This document shows positions 5,329-13,719 of a stretch of DNA of 22,482 nt, one piece after another. The notes under the pieces are model-generated. The model saw only the letters and a program-made list of their open reading frames with translations, was not told where the DNA came from and ran no database searches. Each line of letters begins with the position of its first letter. Position 1 is the first letter of the stretch. The position numbers and the translations under genes are program-made. Source of the stretch: Deltaproteobacteria bacterium (lineage in GTDB: Bacteria > Desulfobacterota > Desulfobulbia > Desulfobulbales > VMSU01); contig JAJYJA010000019.1 of assembly GCA_021789795.1 (NCBI GenBank), positions 1-22,482 of the forward strand, given 5' to 3'.

Positions 5329-7104
5329 ATGGCAACAACCAACCCAACCCCAGAGGCCCAGGCCGCGCCTGGCAGCAATGCCCAAGCGGTAAACGGCAGT
5401 CAGTTCGACCACGTCAGCGACACCGCGAGCTTCGCCGAGCTGTTCGGAGAGAGCGAGGCCAGCATGAAGGTCGCCAAGGTCGGCGATGTGGTCACCGGCA
5501 CGGTGATCGCCGTCAACGGCAACGTCGCCATCGTCGACATCGGCGACAAGTCAGAAAGCGCGGTGCCGCTATCCGAATTCAAAAACGAGGGCGAGACGGT
5601 GCCGGTCAAGGTCGGCGACACCTTCGAGGTCTTTGTCGAGAAGCGCGAGGGCGAGGGCGGACTGCGTCTCTCCCGCGAAAAGGCCATCGGCATCAAGGTC
5701 TGGGAGGCTATCGCCAAGATCGCCGAGGAAGACGGCATCATCCAGGGGGTGATCGAAAGCCGGGTCAAGGGCGGCCTCTCCGTCGATATCGGGGTGCCGG
5801 CCTTCCTGCCCTACTCGCAGATCGACCTGCGCCCGGTCAAGGACCTAGACGCCATGATCGGCCAGACCTACGACTTCAAGGTGCTGAAGTACAACCGCAA
5901 GCGCAACAACGTGGTAATCTCCCGCCGGGCCATCCTGGAGGCCGAGCGCAGCAAGCTGCGCAGCTCCATGCGTGAAAGCCTGGTGGAGGGGGCGGTTATC
6001 CGGGGCACCATCACCAACATCACCGACTACGGGGTCTTCGTCGATCTGGGTGGGCTGGACGGCCTCTGCCACATCACCGATCTCTCCTGGGGCCGGGTCT
6101 CCCATCCCTCCAAGCTGTTTAAGGTCGGCGAGGAGATCGAGGTCAAAATACTTAAATACGACAAGGAGAACGACAAGGTCTCCCTGGGCGTCAAGCAACT
6201 CAAGCCCGATCCCTGGTCCACGGTCAAGGATCGCTATCCGGTGGCCAGCAAGACCTTGGGCCGGGTGGTGAGCATCACCGATTACGGCGTCTTCGCCGAG
6301 CTGGAGGAAGGGGTAGAGGGTCTGATTCACGTCTCCGAGATGTCCTGGACCAAGAAGTCCAAGCATCCCTCCAAGATGGTCTCCTTGGGCGACAAGGTGG
6401 AGGTGGTGGTGCTCAACATCGACGCCGACGCCAAGCGCATCTCCCTGGGCATGAAGCAGTTGCAGCCCAACCCCTGGGACCTGGTGGCCCAGAACTACCC
6501 GGTGGGTTCGATCATCGAGGGTAAGATCAAGAACATCACCGACTTCGGCATCTTCATCGGCATCGAGGAGGGCATCGACGGCTTAATCCACGTCTCCGAC
6601 CTCTCCTGGACCGAGCGGATCAAGCACCCCTCCGAGAAGTACAGCAAGGGCGAGACCATCCAGGCGGTGGTGCTCAAGATCGACCGGGAGAACGAGCGGT
6701 TCTCCCTGGGCATCAAGCAGCTGGAGCCCGACCCCTGGCAGGCGGCGATCACCAAGTACCCCATCGGCGGTCTGGTGGAGGGCAAGGTCACCAACGTCAC
6801 CGATTTCGGCATCTTCGTCGAGGTGGAGGAGGGCATCGAGGGCCTGGTGCACGTCTCCGAGATCAGCCAGGAAAAGATCAACAGCCCGGTGGGCCTCTAC
6901 AAGGTGGGCAGCAGCATCCAAACCAGGGTGATCAACGTCTCGGCCAAGGATCGCAAGATCGGCCTGTCGATCAAGGCGTTGACAGACACAGAGGAAAATA
7001 TCCTGGAGGAGTACCAGAAAAAACAGTCCTCACCCTCCACCATCGGCGACCTGCTAAGCGCCAAGCAGGAGGAGATGGCGGCCCAGCAGAAGGCTGGCCA
7101 GTAA
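5329..7104 (+). CDS. rpsA: 30S ribosomal protein S1
   Basis: S1 is the RNA-binding protein that brings mRNA to the 30S subunit. The 591-residue protein has a short low-complexity N-terminus (MATTNPTPEAQAAPG) and six S1 (OB-fold) repeats at about 51-117, 136-200, 220-290, 307-377, 394-464 and 481-550. A charged tail of about 40 residues follows. Repeats 3-6 are typical RNA-binding copies with ITDYGVF or ITDFGIF and the GLIHVSE/D motif. Repeats 1 and 2 are divergent, as expected for the ribosome-docking domains. The length suits a full six-domain S1. Often rpsA follows cmk or ispH; here it is the first gene after a divergent promoter region. A strong intrinsic terminator follows. Confidence 0.97.
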   Translation: MATTNPTPEAQAAPGSNAQAVNGSQFDHVSDTASFAELFGESEASMKVAKVGDVVTGTVIAVNGNVAIVDIGDKSESAVPLSEFKNEGETVPVKVGDTFEVFVEKREGEGGLRLSREKAIGIKVWEAIAKIAEEDGIIQGVIESRVKGGLSVDIGVPAFLPYSQIDLRPVKDLDAMIGQTYDFKVLKYNRKRNNVVISRRAILEAERSKLRSSMRESLVEGAVIRGTITNITDYGVFVDLGGLDGLCHITDLSWGRVSHPSKLFKVGEEIEVKILKYDKENDKVSLGVKQLKPDPWSTVKDRYPVASKTLGRVVSITDYGVFAELEEGVEGLIHVSEMSWTKKSKHPSKMVSLGDKVEVVVLNIDADAKRISLGMKQLQPNPWDLVAQNYPVGSIIEGKIKNITDFGIFIGIEEGIDGLIHVSDLSWTERIKHPSEKYSKGETIQAVVLKIDRENERFSLGIKQLEPDPWQAAITKYPIGGLVEGKVTNVTDFGIFVEVEEGIEGLVHVSEISQEKINSPVGLYKVGSSIQTRVINVSAKDRKIGLSIKALTDTEENILEEYQKKQSSPSTIGDLLSAKQEEMAAQQKAGQ

Positions 7105-7111
7105 CCCCTTC

Positions 7112-7159
7112 CCTGGGCAAACCGGCGCCAGCCGGCCCGGTTGCCCAGGACTATTTTTT
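7112..7159 (+). terminator. Intrinsic terminator after rpsA
   Basis: A GC-rich stem of 13 bp (arm 7112-7125 with one bulged A, pairing with 7137-7149) is followed after four bases by six Ts (7154-7159). It ends only six bases before the sppA ATG, so sppA expression must come from readthrough or from a promoter inside rpsA. Confidence 0.85.
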
Positions 7160-7165
7160 GCCAAC

Positions 7166-8086
7166 ATGACAAGAGGGCTATTCCGCCACGAGCATCCCGT
7201 CATCTTCGGACTGATTGTCCTGGGGGCGATGGCGATGGTCTTCTGGGCCGGGATGGCCCTCTTTGTTTTGCGCCTGGTGCGGCCCGAGGCCAAGGAGCTC
7301 TTCAACCAGGGCCAAGGCATCGGGGTGGTGGAACTCAAGGGGGCCATCATGTCCCCCGGGCAGACCCTCAAGGAACTGGCCGCATTCCGGGAGGACAAGG
7401 ACATCAAGGCGGTGGTGGTCCGCATCGACAGCCCCGGGGGGGCGGTGGGCGCGGCCCAGGAGATCTATCAAGACATCCAGCGCACCGCCAAGGTCAAGCC
7501 GGTGGTCGCCTCCATGTCCTCGGTGGCCGCCTCGGGCGGATATTACGCCGCCCTGGGGGCGAACGAGATCTTCGCCAACCCCGGCACCCTCACCGGTAGC
7601 ATCGGGGTGATCATCCAGTTCGCCAACCTGGAGAAGCTGTTGGACAAGGTCGGCTACCAGCCCGAGGTGGTCAAGAGCGGCGAGAACAAGGACCTAGGCT
7701 CCTTCGCCCGACCCATGACCCCCGCCGAGATGGCCCTGATGCAGGCCGTGGTGGACAACGTCCACGAGCAGTTCATCAAGGCGGTGGCCGACAACCGGCA
7801 CCTGGCGCTGGCAGTGGTGCGCCCCCTGGCGGACGGACGGGTGTTCACCGGCAGTCAGGCCCAGGAGGCGGGCCTGATCGACCACCTGGGAAACTTCACC
7901 TCGGCGGTGGACGAGGCCATGCGCCTGGCCGGACTCAAGGGGAAGCGGCCCCATCTAGTCTATCCGCAGGAAAAAAATTTCTCCCTGTTGTCGCTCCTGG
8001 GCGGCGACCGGGCCCAGGGCGCCATCGACCTCCTGCTCCCCGGCCCGCCCACCCTGATGTACCAGTGGCGGCCCACGGCCCAATAA
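7166..8086 (+). CDS. sppA: Signal peptide peptidase SppA, S49 serine protease (short, single-domain form)
   Basis: This membrane-anchored serine protease degrades cleaved signal peptides and membrane-buried peptides. It has 306 residues, the size of the single-domain SppA/SohB type. The N-terminus is a signal anchor, with an uncleaved membrane segment at about residues 11-35. The catalytic domain shows VVRIDSPGGAVGAAQEIY (84-101), the nucleophile S123 in AASGGYYAALGANEIFANPGTLTGSIGV (121-148), and the catalytic Lys expected at K175 in SGENKDLGS. The start at 7166 has no Shine-Dalgarno sequence and lies directly after the rpsA terminator. The next in-frame Met codons (A21-M22 and later) fall inside the membrane segment, so I keep 7166. 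The rpsA-sppA-ihfB order suggests a conserved cluster. Confidence 0.94.
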   Translation: MTRGLFRHEHPVIFGLIVLGAMAMVFWAGMALFVLRLVRPEAKELFNQGQGIGVVELKGAIMSPGQTLKELAAFREDKDIKAVVVRIDSPGGAVGAAQEIYQDIQRTAKVKPVVASMSSVAASGGYYAALGANEIFANPGTLTGSIGVIIQFANLEKLLDKVGYQPEVVKSGENKDLGSFARPMTPAEMALMQAVVDNVHEQFIKAVADNRHLALAVVRPLADGRVFTGSQAQEAGLIDHLGNFTSAVDEAMRLAGLKGKRPHLVYPQEKNFSLLSLLGGDRAQGAIDLLLPGPPTLMYQWRPTAQ

Positions 8087-8142
8087 ATCCCCGCCCGGCC
8101 AAGGTGCGGGCTAGCCCAGACCAAAAAAGGATGGTTGCCCCT

Positions 8143-8427
8143 ATGTTGAAGGGTGAACTGATAGAACGGATATGCGGCGAGATAGACGGACTGGGCAAGA
8201 AAGACGCCTCTCAGGCCGTTGACCTGCTTCTGGCCACCATCGCCGAGGGCCTTACCGCCGGACGCCGGATTGAGATCCGGGGTTTTGGCTCCCTGGGGGT
8301 CAGACGCCGCCGGCCCAAGGTGGCCAAGAACCCCAAAACCGGCGCCATGATGGACATCCCCGCCCGGACGAGCGTTCACTTCACCATGAGCAAGTCGCTA
8401 AAACAGCCGTTGATCAAAAAGCGCTAG
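8143..8427 (+). CDS. ihfB: Integration host factor beta-type subunit (HU/IHF family)
   Basis: This is a small DNA-bending histone-like protein of 94 residues. The N-terminal helix pair starts MLKGELIERICGEI, close to the MTKSELIERL start of IhfB. The beta arms carry RIEIRGFGSLGVRRRRPKVAKNPKTG (about 42-67). The proline in KNPKTG is the one that intercalates between base pairs in this family. Helix, RGFGS and arm motifs fit IhfB better than HU, and IhfB downstream of rpsA is a known proteobacterial neighbourhood. The start at 8143 has AAGGA 11 nt upstream; an in-frame ATG at 8131 (MVAP) is possible but lies directly on that site. A homodimeric HU is the main alternative. Confidence 0.85.
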   Translation: MLKGELIERICGEIDGLGKKDASQAVDLLLATIAEGLTAGRRIEIRGFGSLGVRRRRPKVAKNPKTGAMMDIPARTSVHFTMSKSLKQPLIKKR

Positions 8428-8442
8428 ACTCACCAACCGCCC

Positions 8443-9066
8443 TTAGACGGCCAGGAATTGACTGATGTCCCCCTTGCCCGGGCGGAGGATCTCGGGCTGG
8501 TCGCCCACCAGGGAAACGACGCTGGAAGGCTGGGGATAGACCGGCCCGCCGTCGATCACCATGTCCACCCGCCCGCCCAGGGCCGCCTCGATGGCGAAGG
8601 CCTCGGCCAGGGGCAGATCGCCCTCCTCCAGGGAGGCGGAGGTGGTGAGGATGGGGTTGCCCAGGGCCTCGGTCAGGGCCTGGCAAATCCGGTTGTCCGG
8701 CACCCTGAGGCCCACGGTCTTCTGCTTGCTGGTCATGATCTTGGGCACGATCTTCATGGTCGGCAGCACGAAGGTGTAGGGGCCGGGCAGATTCTTGCGC
8801 ATCAGCCGGTAAGCCAGGTTGGAGATGTGGCAGTAGGTGCTCACATCCCTAAGACTGCCGCACATGAAGCTGAAGGGTTTGTCGGTGGGCCGACGTTTCA
8901 ACTGGTGAATGCGCTTCACCGCCTTCTGGTTGAAGATGTCGCAGCCGATGCCGTACACGGTGTCGGTCGGATAGCAGATAACCGCCCCGTGCCGAAGCGC
9001 CTCCGCCACCTGGGCGATCAGACGGGGCTGAGGGTTAATGGGATTGATGACCAGCAATTTAGGCAA
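8443..9066 (-). CDS. yciO: YciO-type protein of the TsaC/Sua5/YrdC family, TTG start
   Basis: The family binds double-stranded RNA and nucleotides; TsaC/Sua5 make threonylcarbamoyl-AMP for the t6A modification of tRNA. The 207-residue protein starts MPKLLVINPINPQPRLI, matching the YciO layout in length and order. It has PTDTVYG (33-39), KRRPTDKPFSFMC (57-69), RLMRKNLPGPYTFVL (87-101), VGLRVPDN (118-125) and TTSAS (141-145). In TsaC/Sua5 the last motif usually reads TSAN, and the Asn is replaced here, as in YciO. Whether it makes TC-AMP is therefore open. I chose the TTG at 9066 because GGAG (9077-9080) lies 10 nt upstream and because the 27 extra residues of a longer reading are unlike the family. 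It converges on the ihfB-like gene with only 15 bp between stops. Confidence 0.88.
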   Translation of the reverse strand: MPKLLVINPINPQPRLIAQVAEALRHGAVICYPTDTVYGIGCDIFNQKAVKRIHQLKRRPTDKPFSFMCGSLRDVSTYCHISNLAYRLMRKNLPGPYTFVLPTMKIVPKIMTSKQKTVGLRVPDNRICQALTEALGNPILTTSASLEEGDLPLAEAFAIEAALGGRVDMVIDGGPVYPQPSSVVSLVGDQPEILRPGKGDISQFLAV

Positions 9067-9326
9067 ACGCGTAAGTCTCCGTCTATCCGACCAGGGAGTC
9101 GGTCTCCAAGTGGCCCCCAATAAACTCCGAACCGGCCAGAAACTCAATAACCTCTTTCAATTCCCGACGGAAATAATTTACAATACCACCGTCACCGCCC
9201 CGGCCAACGGACGCCCTTGCCCCTCAAGGCCAGGTGTCGTCCGCCCCGGCTGACAGCTGAAAGGCCATTAACCCCGTCCCCGCCGACCTGGCCGCGACAA
9301 TCCTTAGCCAGAGGAGTGAAAGCCCC
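9067..9326. other. Divergent intergenic region between yciO and guaB
   Basis: These 260 bp should carry promoters for both genes. A locally AT-rich patch at about 9140-9190 is the likeliest place for a minus-strand yciO promoter: TTGGCC, a 16-bp spacer and TATTGT is the best minus-strand match, and it is weak. I find no convincing plus-strand promoter for guaB. No gene, repeat or terminator is evident. Confidence 0.4.
9311..9316 (+). promoter_or_regulatory. Shine-Dalgarno sequence of guaB
   Basis: GAGGAG, ten bases before the ATG at 9327, supports that start for IMP dehydrogenase. Confidence 0.7.
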
Positions 9327-10787
9327 ATGCACGACAAGCTCATTGAAGACGCCTACACCTTTGACGATCTGCTCCTCCTGCCTCAGGCCTCCGAGGTCCT
9401 GCCCTCCGAGGTCGATCTCTCCACCCGGCTCACCAACGGCATCCGCCTCAACATCCCCCTAATCAGCGCCGCCATGGACACCGTCACCGAGCACCGCACC
9501 GCCATCGTCATGGCCCGGGAGGGAGGAATCGGCATCATCCACAAGAACATGTCCATCGAGGCCCAGGTGCGGGAGGTGCAGCGGGTCAAGAAATCGGAGT
9601 CGGGGATGATCGTCGATCCGGTGACCACCGGCGAGGACAGCACCGTGGCCGAGGTCAAGTTCATCATGGACCAGTACCGGATCTCCGGGGTGCCGGTAAC
9701 CCGCGGCCCCAAACTGGTGGGCATCGTCACCAACCGCGACCTGCGCTTCGTCTCCGACCCCGACCTCAAGGTCAAGGAGGTGATGACCAGCAGCAACCTG
9801 GTGACCGCAAGGCCCGGCATCTCCCTTGAACAGTCCAAGGCCCTGCTCCACGAGCACCGGATCGAAAAATTGCTGGTGATCGATGACCAGGGCAACCTGA
9901 CCGGACTGATCACCACCAAGGACCTGGAAAAGATCAAGCGCTACCCCAACGCCGCCAAGGACGAGATGGGCCGCCTGCTGGTGGGGGCGGCGGTGGGGGT
10001 GAGCAACTGCCTGGCCAGCACCGAACAGCTGCTCAAGGCCGGGGTGGACGTGATCGTCCTCGACTCGGCCCACGGCCACTCGCAGAACATCATCAACGCC
10101 TTAAAAGACTTAAAGGCCGCCTTCCCCCACCTGCCGGTGATCGCCGGCAACGTCGCCACCCCGGAGGCGGTGGAGGCCCTGGCCCTGGCCGGGGCCGACT
10201 GCGTCAAGGTGGGGGTCGGGCCCGGCTCCATCTGCACCACCCGGATCGTGGCCGGGGTGGGAGTGCCCCAGATGACCGCCATCCACAACTGCGCCCAGGC
10301 GGCGGCGCGGTACGGCCTCCCGGTAATCGCCGACGGCGGCATCAAGTATTCCGGCGAGCTGACCAAGGCCATCGGCATCGGGGCCAGCTCGATCATGATC
10401 GGCTCCCTGTTCGCCGGCACCGACGAGACCCCGGGTGAAACCTTCCTCTACCAGGGTCGCACCTACAAGGGCTACCGGGGCATGGGCTCCCTGGGGGCGA
10501 TGCGACAGGGCTCGAGCGACCGCTACTTCCAGGATGGGGTGGACAGCCCCTCAAAGCTGGTACCGGAGGGCATCGAGGGCAAGGTGCCTTACCGGGGCCC
10601 CATCTCCGAGACCATCTACCAGCTCTTAGGCGGCCTGCGCTCCGGCATGGGCTACGTCGGGGCCCGTAACATCGAGGAACTGCGGCAGAAGGCCCGGTTC
10701 GTGCGGATCACCTCGGCCGGACTAAAGGAGAGCCACGTCCACGACGTGATCATCACCAAGGAGGCCCCCAACTACCGGCTGGGCTAG
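9327..10787 (+). CDS. guaB: Inosine-5'-monophosphate dehydrogenase
   Basis: This enzyme oxidises IMP to XMP with NAD+, the first committed step of guanine nucleotide synthesis, in the cytoplasm. It has 486 residues. The TIM barrel begins with TFDDLLLLPQ (11-20) and PLISAAMDTVTE (44-55). Two CBS domains are inserted at about 93-203. The catalytic loop is GVGPGSICTTR with C303. The later motifs are ADGGIKYSGEL, the MIGSLFAGTDE region, the mobile flap with YRGMGSLGAMRQGSSDRY, and a C-terminus with GLRSGMGYVGA. All key residues are present. It is followed 93 bp later by guaA, which takes the XMP to GMP. Confidence 0.98.
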   Translation: MHDKLIEDAYTFDDLLLLPQASEVLPSEVDLSTRLTNGIRLNIPLISAAMDTVTEHRTAIVMAREGGIGIIHKNMSIEAQVREVQRVKKSESGMIVDPVTTGEDSTVAEVKFIMDQYRISGVPVTRGPKLVGIVTNRDLRFVSDPDLKVKEVMTSSNLVTARPGISLEQSKALLHEHRIEKLLVIDDQGNLTGLITTKDLEKIKRYPNAAKDEMGRLLVGAAVGVSNCLASTEQLLKAGVDVIVLDSAHGHSQNIINALKDLKAAFPHLPVIAGNVATPEAVEALALAGADCVKVGVGPGSICTTRIVAGVGVPQMTAIHNCAQAAARYGLPVIADGGIKYSGELTKAIGIGASSIMIGSLFAGTDETPGETFLYQGRTYKGYRGMGSLGAMRQGSSDRYFQDGVDSPSKLVPEGIEGKVPYRGPISETIYQLLGGLRSGMGYVGARNIEELRQKARFVRITSAGLKESHVHDVIITKEAPNYRLG

Positions 10788-10836
10788 TTTACCTCCGGCG
10801 GACGGACCTTGTCCCCTAGGTTCTTATGCCCCTTGC

Positions 10837-10852
10837 GATGCCAAACGGCATC
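10837..10852 (+). promoter_or_regulatory. Short perfect hairpin between guaB and guaA
   Basis: GATGCC-AAAC-GGCATC forms a 6-bp stem with a tetraloop in the 93-bp guaB-guaA gap. No T-run follows, so it is not a clear terminator. It may stabilise the guaB 3' end or be chance. No other signal was found in this gap. Confidence 0.35.
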
Positions 10853-10880
10853 ATAAACCCTAACCTGTTTTCCCCATACC

Positions 10881-12431
10881 ATGACCACCCACAGCGAAAA
10901 GATCCTGATCCTCGACTTCGGCTCCCAGACCACCCAGCTCATCGCCCGCCGCATCCGGGAGCAGAAGGTGTACTGCGAGATCCACCCCTACAAGCTGCCC
11001 CTGATGGCGATCAAGGCCTTAAGGCCCAGCGGCATCGTGCTCTCCGGCGGCCCCAAGAGCGTTTACGACCAAGACGCCCCGATGAGCGACCCCGGCATAT
11101 TCGAGCTGGGCATCCCGGTGCTGGGCATCTGCTACGGGGCGCAACTGATGACCGTCCAGTTCGGGGGCCGGGTGGAAAAGGCGGTTAAACGCGAGTTCGG
11201 CAAGGCCTACCTGGACATCGTCGATCCCGTCGGCATCTTCGCCGGCCTGGAGGCTGGCCACCCCGAGTACCAGGTGTGGATGAGCCACGGCGACCGCGTC
11301 GAGGAGCTGCCCGCCGACTTCGTGGTCACCGCCCGGAGCGCCCACTCGCCCCAAGCCGCCATCCGGCACCGGGAACGGCCCTTCGTGGGGGTGCAGTTCC
11401 ATCCCGAGGTGGCCCACACCCTGATCGGCAACGACATCCTGCGCAACTTCATCTTCGGCATGTGCCGCTGCCAGCCCCAGTGGACCATGCAGTCCTTTGT
11501 CGATGCCACGGTGGCGGCGGTGCGGGCCAAGGTGGGCGCGGGCCGGGTGATCTGCGCCCTAAGCGGCGGGGTGGATTCCTCGGTGGTCGCGGCCCTCATC
11601 CACCGGGCCATCGGCGACCAGTTGACCTGCATCTACGTGGACAACGGCCTGATGCGCTCCGGCGAGACCGAGAGCGTGCTCAGATTCTTCCGGGAGAAAT
11701 CCGGCTTAAACGTGGTGCATGTCGATGCCCGGGACTATTTCCTGCGCGAGCTTACCGGGATCAGCGACCCGGAGGTCAAGCGCAAGCGCATCGGCCACGG
11801 CTTCATCAAGATCTTCGAGGAGGAGGCCAAGAAGTTCGGGGACGCCAAGTTCCTGGCCCAGGGCACCCTGTACCCCGATGTCATCGAGAGCGTCTCCTTT
11901 GTAGGCGACACGGTGATCAAGTCGCACCACAACGTCGGCGGCCTGCCGGAGCTGATGAAGCTCGACCTGATCGAGCCCCTGCGGGAGCTGTTCAAGGACG
12001 AGGTGCGCAACGTCGGCCTGGAGCTCGGACTGCCAGAGGAGGCCATCTACCGGCAACCCTTCCCGGGGCCGGGGCTGGCCATCCGGGTCTTGGGCGAGAT
12101 CACCGCGGCCCGGCTCGCCATCCTGCGCCAGGCGGACGTGATCGTGCTCGAGGAGATGAAGCGGGCCGGCTTCTACCGTAAGACCTGGCAGTCCTTCGCC
12201 GTCCTCCTGCCCATCCAGACGGTGGGGGTGATGGGCGACGAGCGCACCTACGAACACGTCATCGCCCTGCGCTGCGTGGACAGCATCGACGCCATGACCG
12301 CCGACTGGTCGCGCCTGCCCTACGAGCTCCTGGGCCTCCTCTCCAACCGGATCATCAACGAGGTGCGGGGGGTGAACCGGGTGGTGTACGACATCTCCTC
12401 CAAGCCGCCCAGCACCATCGAGTGGGAGTGA
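10881..12431 (+). CDS. guaA: GMP synthase (glutamine-hydrolysing)
   Basis: This enzyme converts XMP to GMP using ATP and ammonia from glutamine. It has 516 residues. The N-terminal class I glutamine amidotransferase domain has the nucleophile C84 in GICYGAQLM and the His/Glu pair H174/E176 in QFHPEVAHT. The ATP pyrophosphatase domain has the P-loop ALSGGVDSSV (226-235). The C-terminal dimerisation domain includes RQPFPGPGLAIRVLGE and ends with PPSTIEWE. It is full length with all catalytic residues. The start at 10881 (MTTHSEKILILDFGSQTTQL) is clear from protein homology, although no Shine-Dalgarno sequence is visible. The histidine kinase gene starts 8 bp after its stop. Confidence 0.98.
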   Translation: MTTHSEKILILDFGSQTTQLIARRIREQKVYCEIHPYKLPLMAIKALRPSGIVLSGGPKSVYDQDAPMSDPGIFELGIPVLGICYGAQLMTVQFGGRVEKAVKREFGKAYLDIVDPVGIFAGLEAGHPEYQVWMSHGDRVEELPADFVVTARSAHSPQAAIRHRERPFVGVQFHPEVAHTLIGNDILRNFIFGMCRCQPQWTMQSFVDATVAAVRAKVGAGRVICALSGGVDSSVVAALIHRAIGDQLTCIYVDNGLMRSGETESVLRFFREKSGLNVVHVDARDYFLRELTGISDPEVKRKRIGHGFIKIFEEEAKKFGDAKFLAQGTLYPDVIESVSFVGDTVIKSHHNVGGLPELMKLDLIEPLRELFKDEVRNVGLELGLPEEAIYRQPFPGPGLAIRVLGEITAARLAILRQADVIVLEEMKRAGFYRKTWQSFAVLLPIQTVGVMGDERTYEHVIALRCVDSIDAMTADWSRLPYELLGLLSNRIINEVRGVNRVVYDISSKPPSTIEWE

Positions 12432-12439
12432 CCAAGGCC

Positions 12440-13711
12440 ATGAGCGACCACGACGCCCCCTTCGCCGGCAGCACGGTACAAAATCTCGTCCAGGCGCAAC
12501 ATCTGCTGGCCAACATCTCCCTGATCATCAAGCTGTTAAACGACAAGGAGGCCAAGCTTGCCGACAGCCTGGCCGAGATCCTCGACCTGCTGCTCGATTA
12601 CATCGGGGTGGAACAGGGGTCGATCATGGTCCAGGAGCACAAGGAGCTGGTGGTCGCCGCCGCCACCCGGCCCGAGCTGATCGGCAAACGCCAGCCCCTG
12701 ACCGGGGCCTCGGTGGCCGCCTGGGTGGCCCGCACCGGCAAGCCGATCTTCATCCCCGACATCTCCCAGGACGACCGCTTCCAGGTCAGAAGCGGGGTCT
12801 ACAAGAAAAATGCCGTCCTCTCCGCCCCCATCATCCAGAACGGCAAGCTCCTGGGGGTGATCAACGCCACCGACAAGGGCGGCGACAAGGACCTGCTCAA
12901 GGAGGATGTCGCCTATCTCCTGGATTTCAGCAGCCTGATCATCGCCATCCTGGTGCAGAGGCAGATGCAACGGGAGTTGCAGCGCCAACGCAACATCTTG
13001 AAAAAAAGAAATCAGGAGCTCAGGCGCCAGGAGGCCCTGCGGGACGAGCTCTACCGGATGCTGATCCACGACTTGAAGGCCCCCTTAGCCGAGGTGGTGG
13101 CCAACCTGGACATCCTCTCCTACTCCATAGGCGGCGAGCAACGGGAATTCCTGGAGGCGGCCCAGATGGGCTGCGAACGGACGGTGAGCATGATCAGCAA
13201 CCTGATTGCCACCAGCAAGATCGAGGACGGCAAGCTGAAACCCTCCCTGGAATCGACCGCCGTCCCAGGACTGATGCACGAGGCGCTAAGCGCCATCTCC
13301 GGCCTGGCCCGCAGCAAGGGGATCGAACTGCGACTGACCCTGGATCCCGAGCTGCCGCCCATCTATATGGACCGGGTGCTCATCCTGCGTACCTTGCAAA
13401 ATCTTTTGACCAACGCCCTGGGACACTCGCCAGGCGGCAGGATTATCACCGCCGGCAGCCGGTTGCTGCCCCCCGGCTCCCAGATCGAGTTCTCGGTAAG
13501 CGATCAGGGGGCGGGCATCCCCGAGCACCAACGCCAGGGCATCTTCGAGAAGTACTCCCGGCTCTCCGACCGTCAGGACGCCCTGGTCGGCACCGGGCTG
13601 GGGCTTTATTTCTGCAAACTGGCGGTGGAGCTGCACCGGGGGACAATCGGCGTGGACACCCCGCCCGAGGGTCAGGGCTCACGCTTCCACTTCACCCTAC
13701 CCGTCCGGTAA
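12440..13711 (+). CDS. Cytoplasmic GAF-domain sensor histidine kinase
   Basis: This two-component sensor kinase has 423 residues and no membrane segment or signal peptide, so it should sense a cytoplasmic signal. A GAF domain covers about residues 40-172 (with LTGASVAAWVARTGKPIFIPD and SAPIIQNGKLLGVINATDK). A coiled-coil signalling helix rich in Arg/Gln runs from about 172 to 200. The HisKA H-box is MLIHDLKAPL with the phospho-acceptor H210. The HATPase domain shows the N-box LLTNALGHS (N325), the G1 box DQGAGIP (355-361) and the G2 box GTGLGLYF (384-391). The start is taken as the ATG at 12440; a GTG at 12428 overlapping the guaA stop is possible. The receiver gene follows 8 bp later, making it the likely partner. 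The GAF ligand cannot be read from the sequence. Confidence 0.92.
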   Translation: MSDHDAPFAGSTVQNLVQAQHLLANISLIIKLLNDKEAKLADSLAEILDLLLDYIGVEQGSIMVQEHKELVVAAATRPELIGKRQPLTGASVAAWVARTGKPIFIPDISQDDRFQVRSGVYKKNAVLSAPIIQNGKLLGVINATDKGGDKDLLKEDVAYLLDFSSLIIAILVQRQMQRELQRQRNILKKRNQELRRQEALRDELYRMLIHDLKAPLAEVVANLDILSYSIGGEQREFLEAAQMGCERTVSMISNLIATSKIEDGKLKPSLESTAVPGLMHEALSAISGLARSKGIELRLTLDPELPPIYMDRVLILRTLQNLLTNALGHSPGGRIITAGSRLLPPGSQIEFSVSDQGAGIPEHQRQGIFEKYSRLSDRQDALVGTGLGLYFCKLAVELHRGTIGVDTPPEGQGSRFHFTLPVR

Positions 13712-13719
13712 GCCACGAT

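Noticed and set aside
9067..9147. Longer N-terminus for the YciO-type protein (start at 9147)
   Set aside because: The added 27 residues are Arg/Trp/Pro-rich and unlike the family, and a Shine-Dalgarno sequence supports the TTG at 9066.
10837..10852. Possible terminator between guaB and guaA
   Set aside because: The 6-bp hairpin has no following T-tract, and the two genes form a natural pathway pair, so I kept it only as a hairpin of uncertain role.
11276..12181. 301-codon plus-strand frame inside guaA
   Set aside because: Out-of-frame shadow of guaA, extremely rich in Arg, Gly and Pro; guaA itself has all catalytic motifs.
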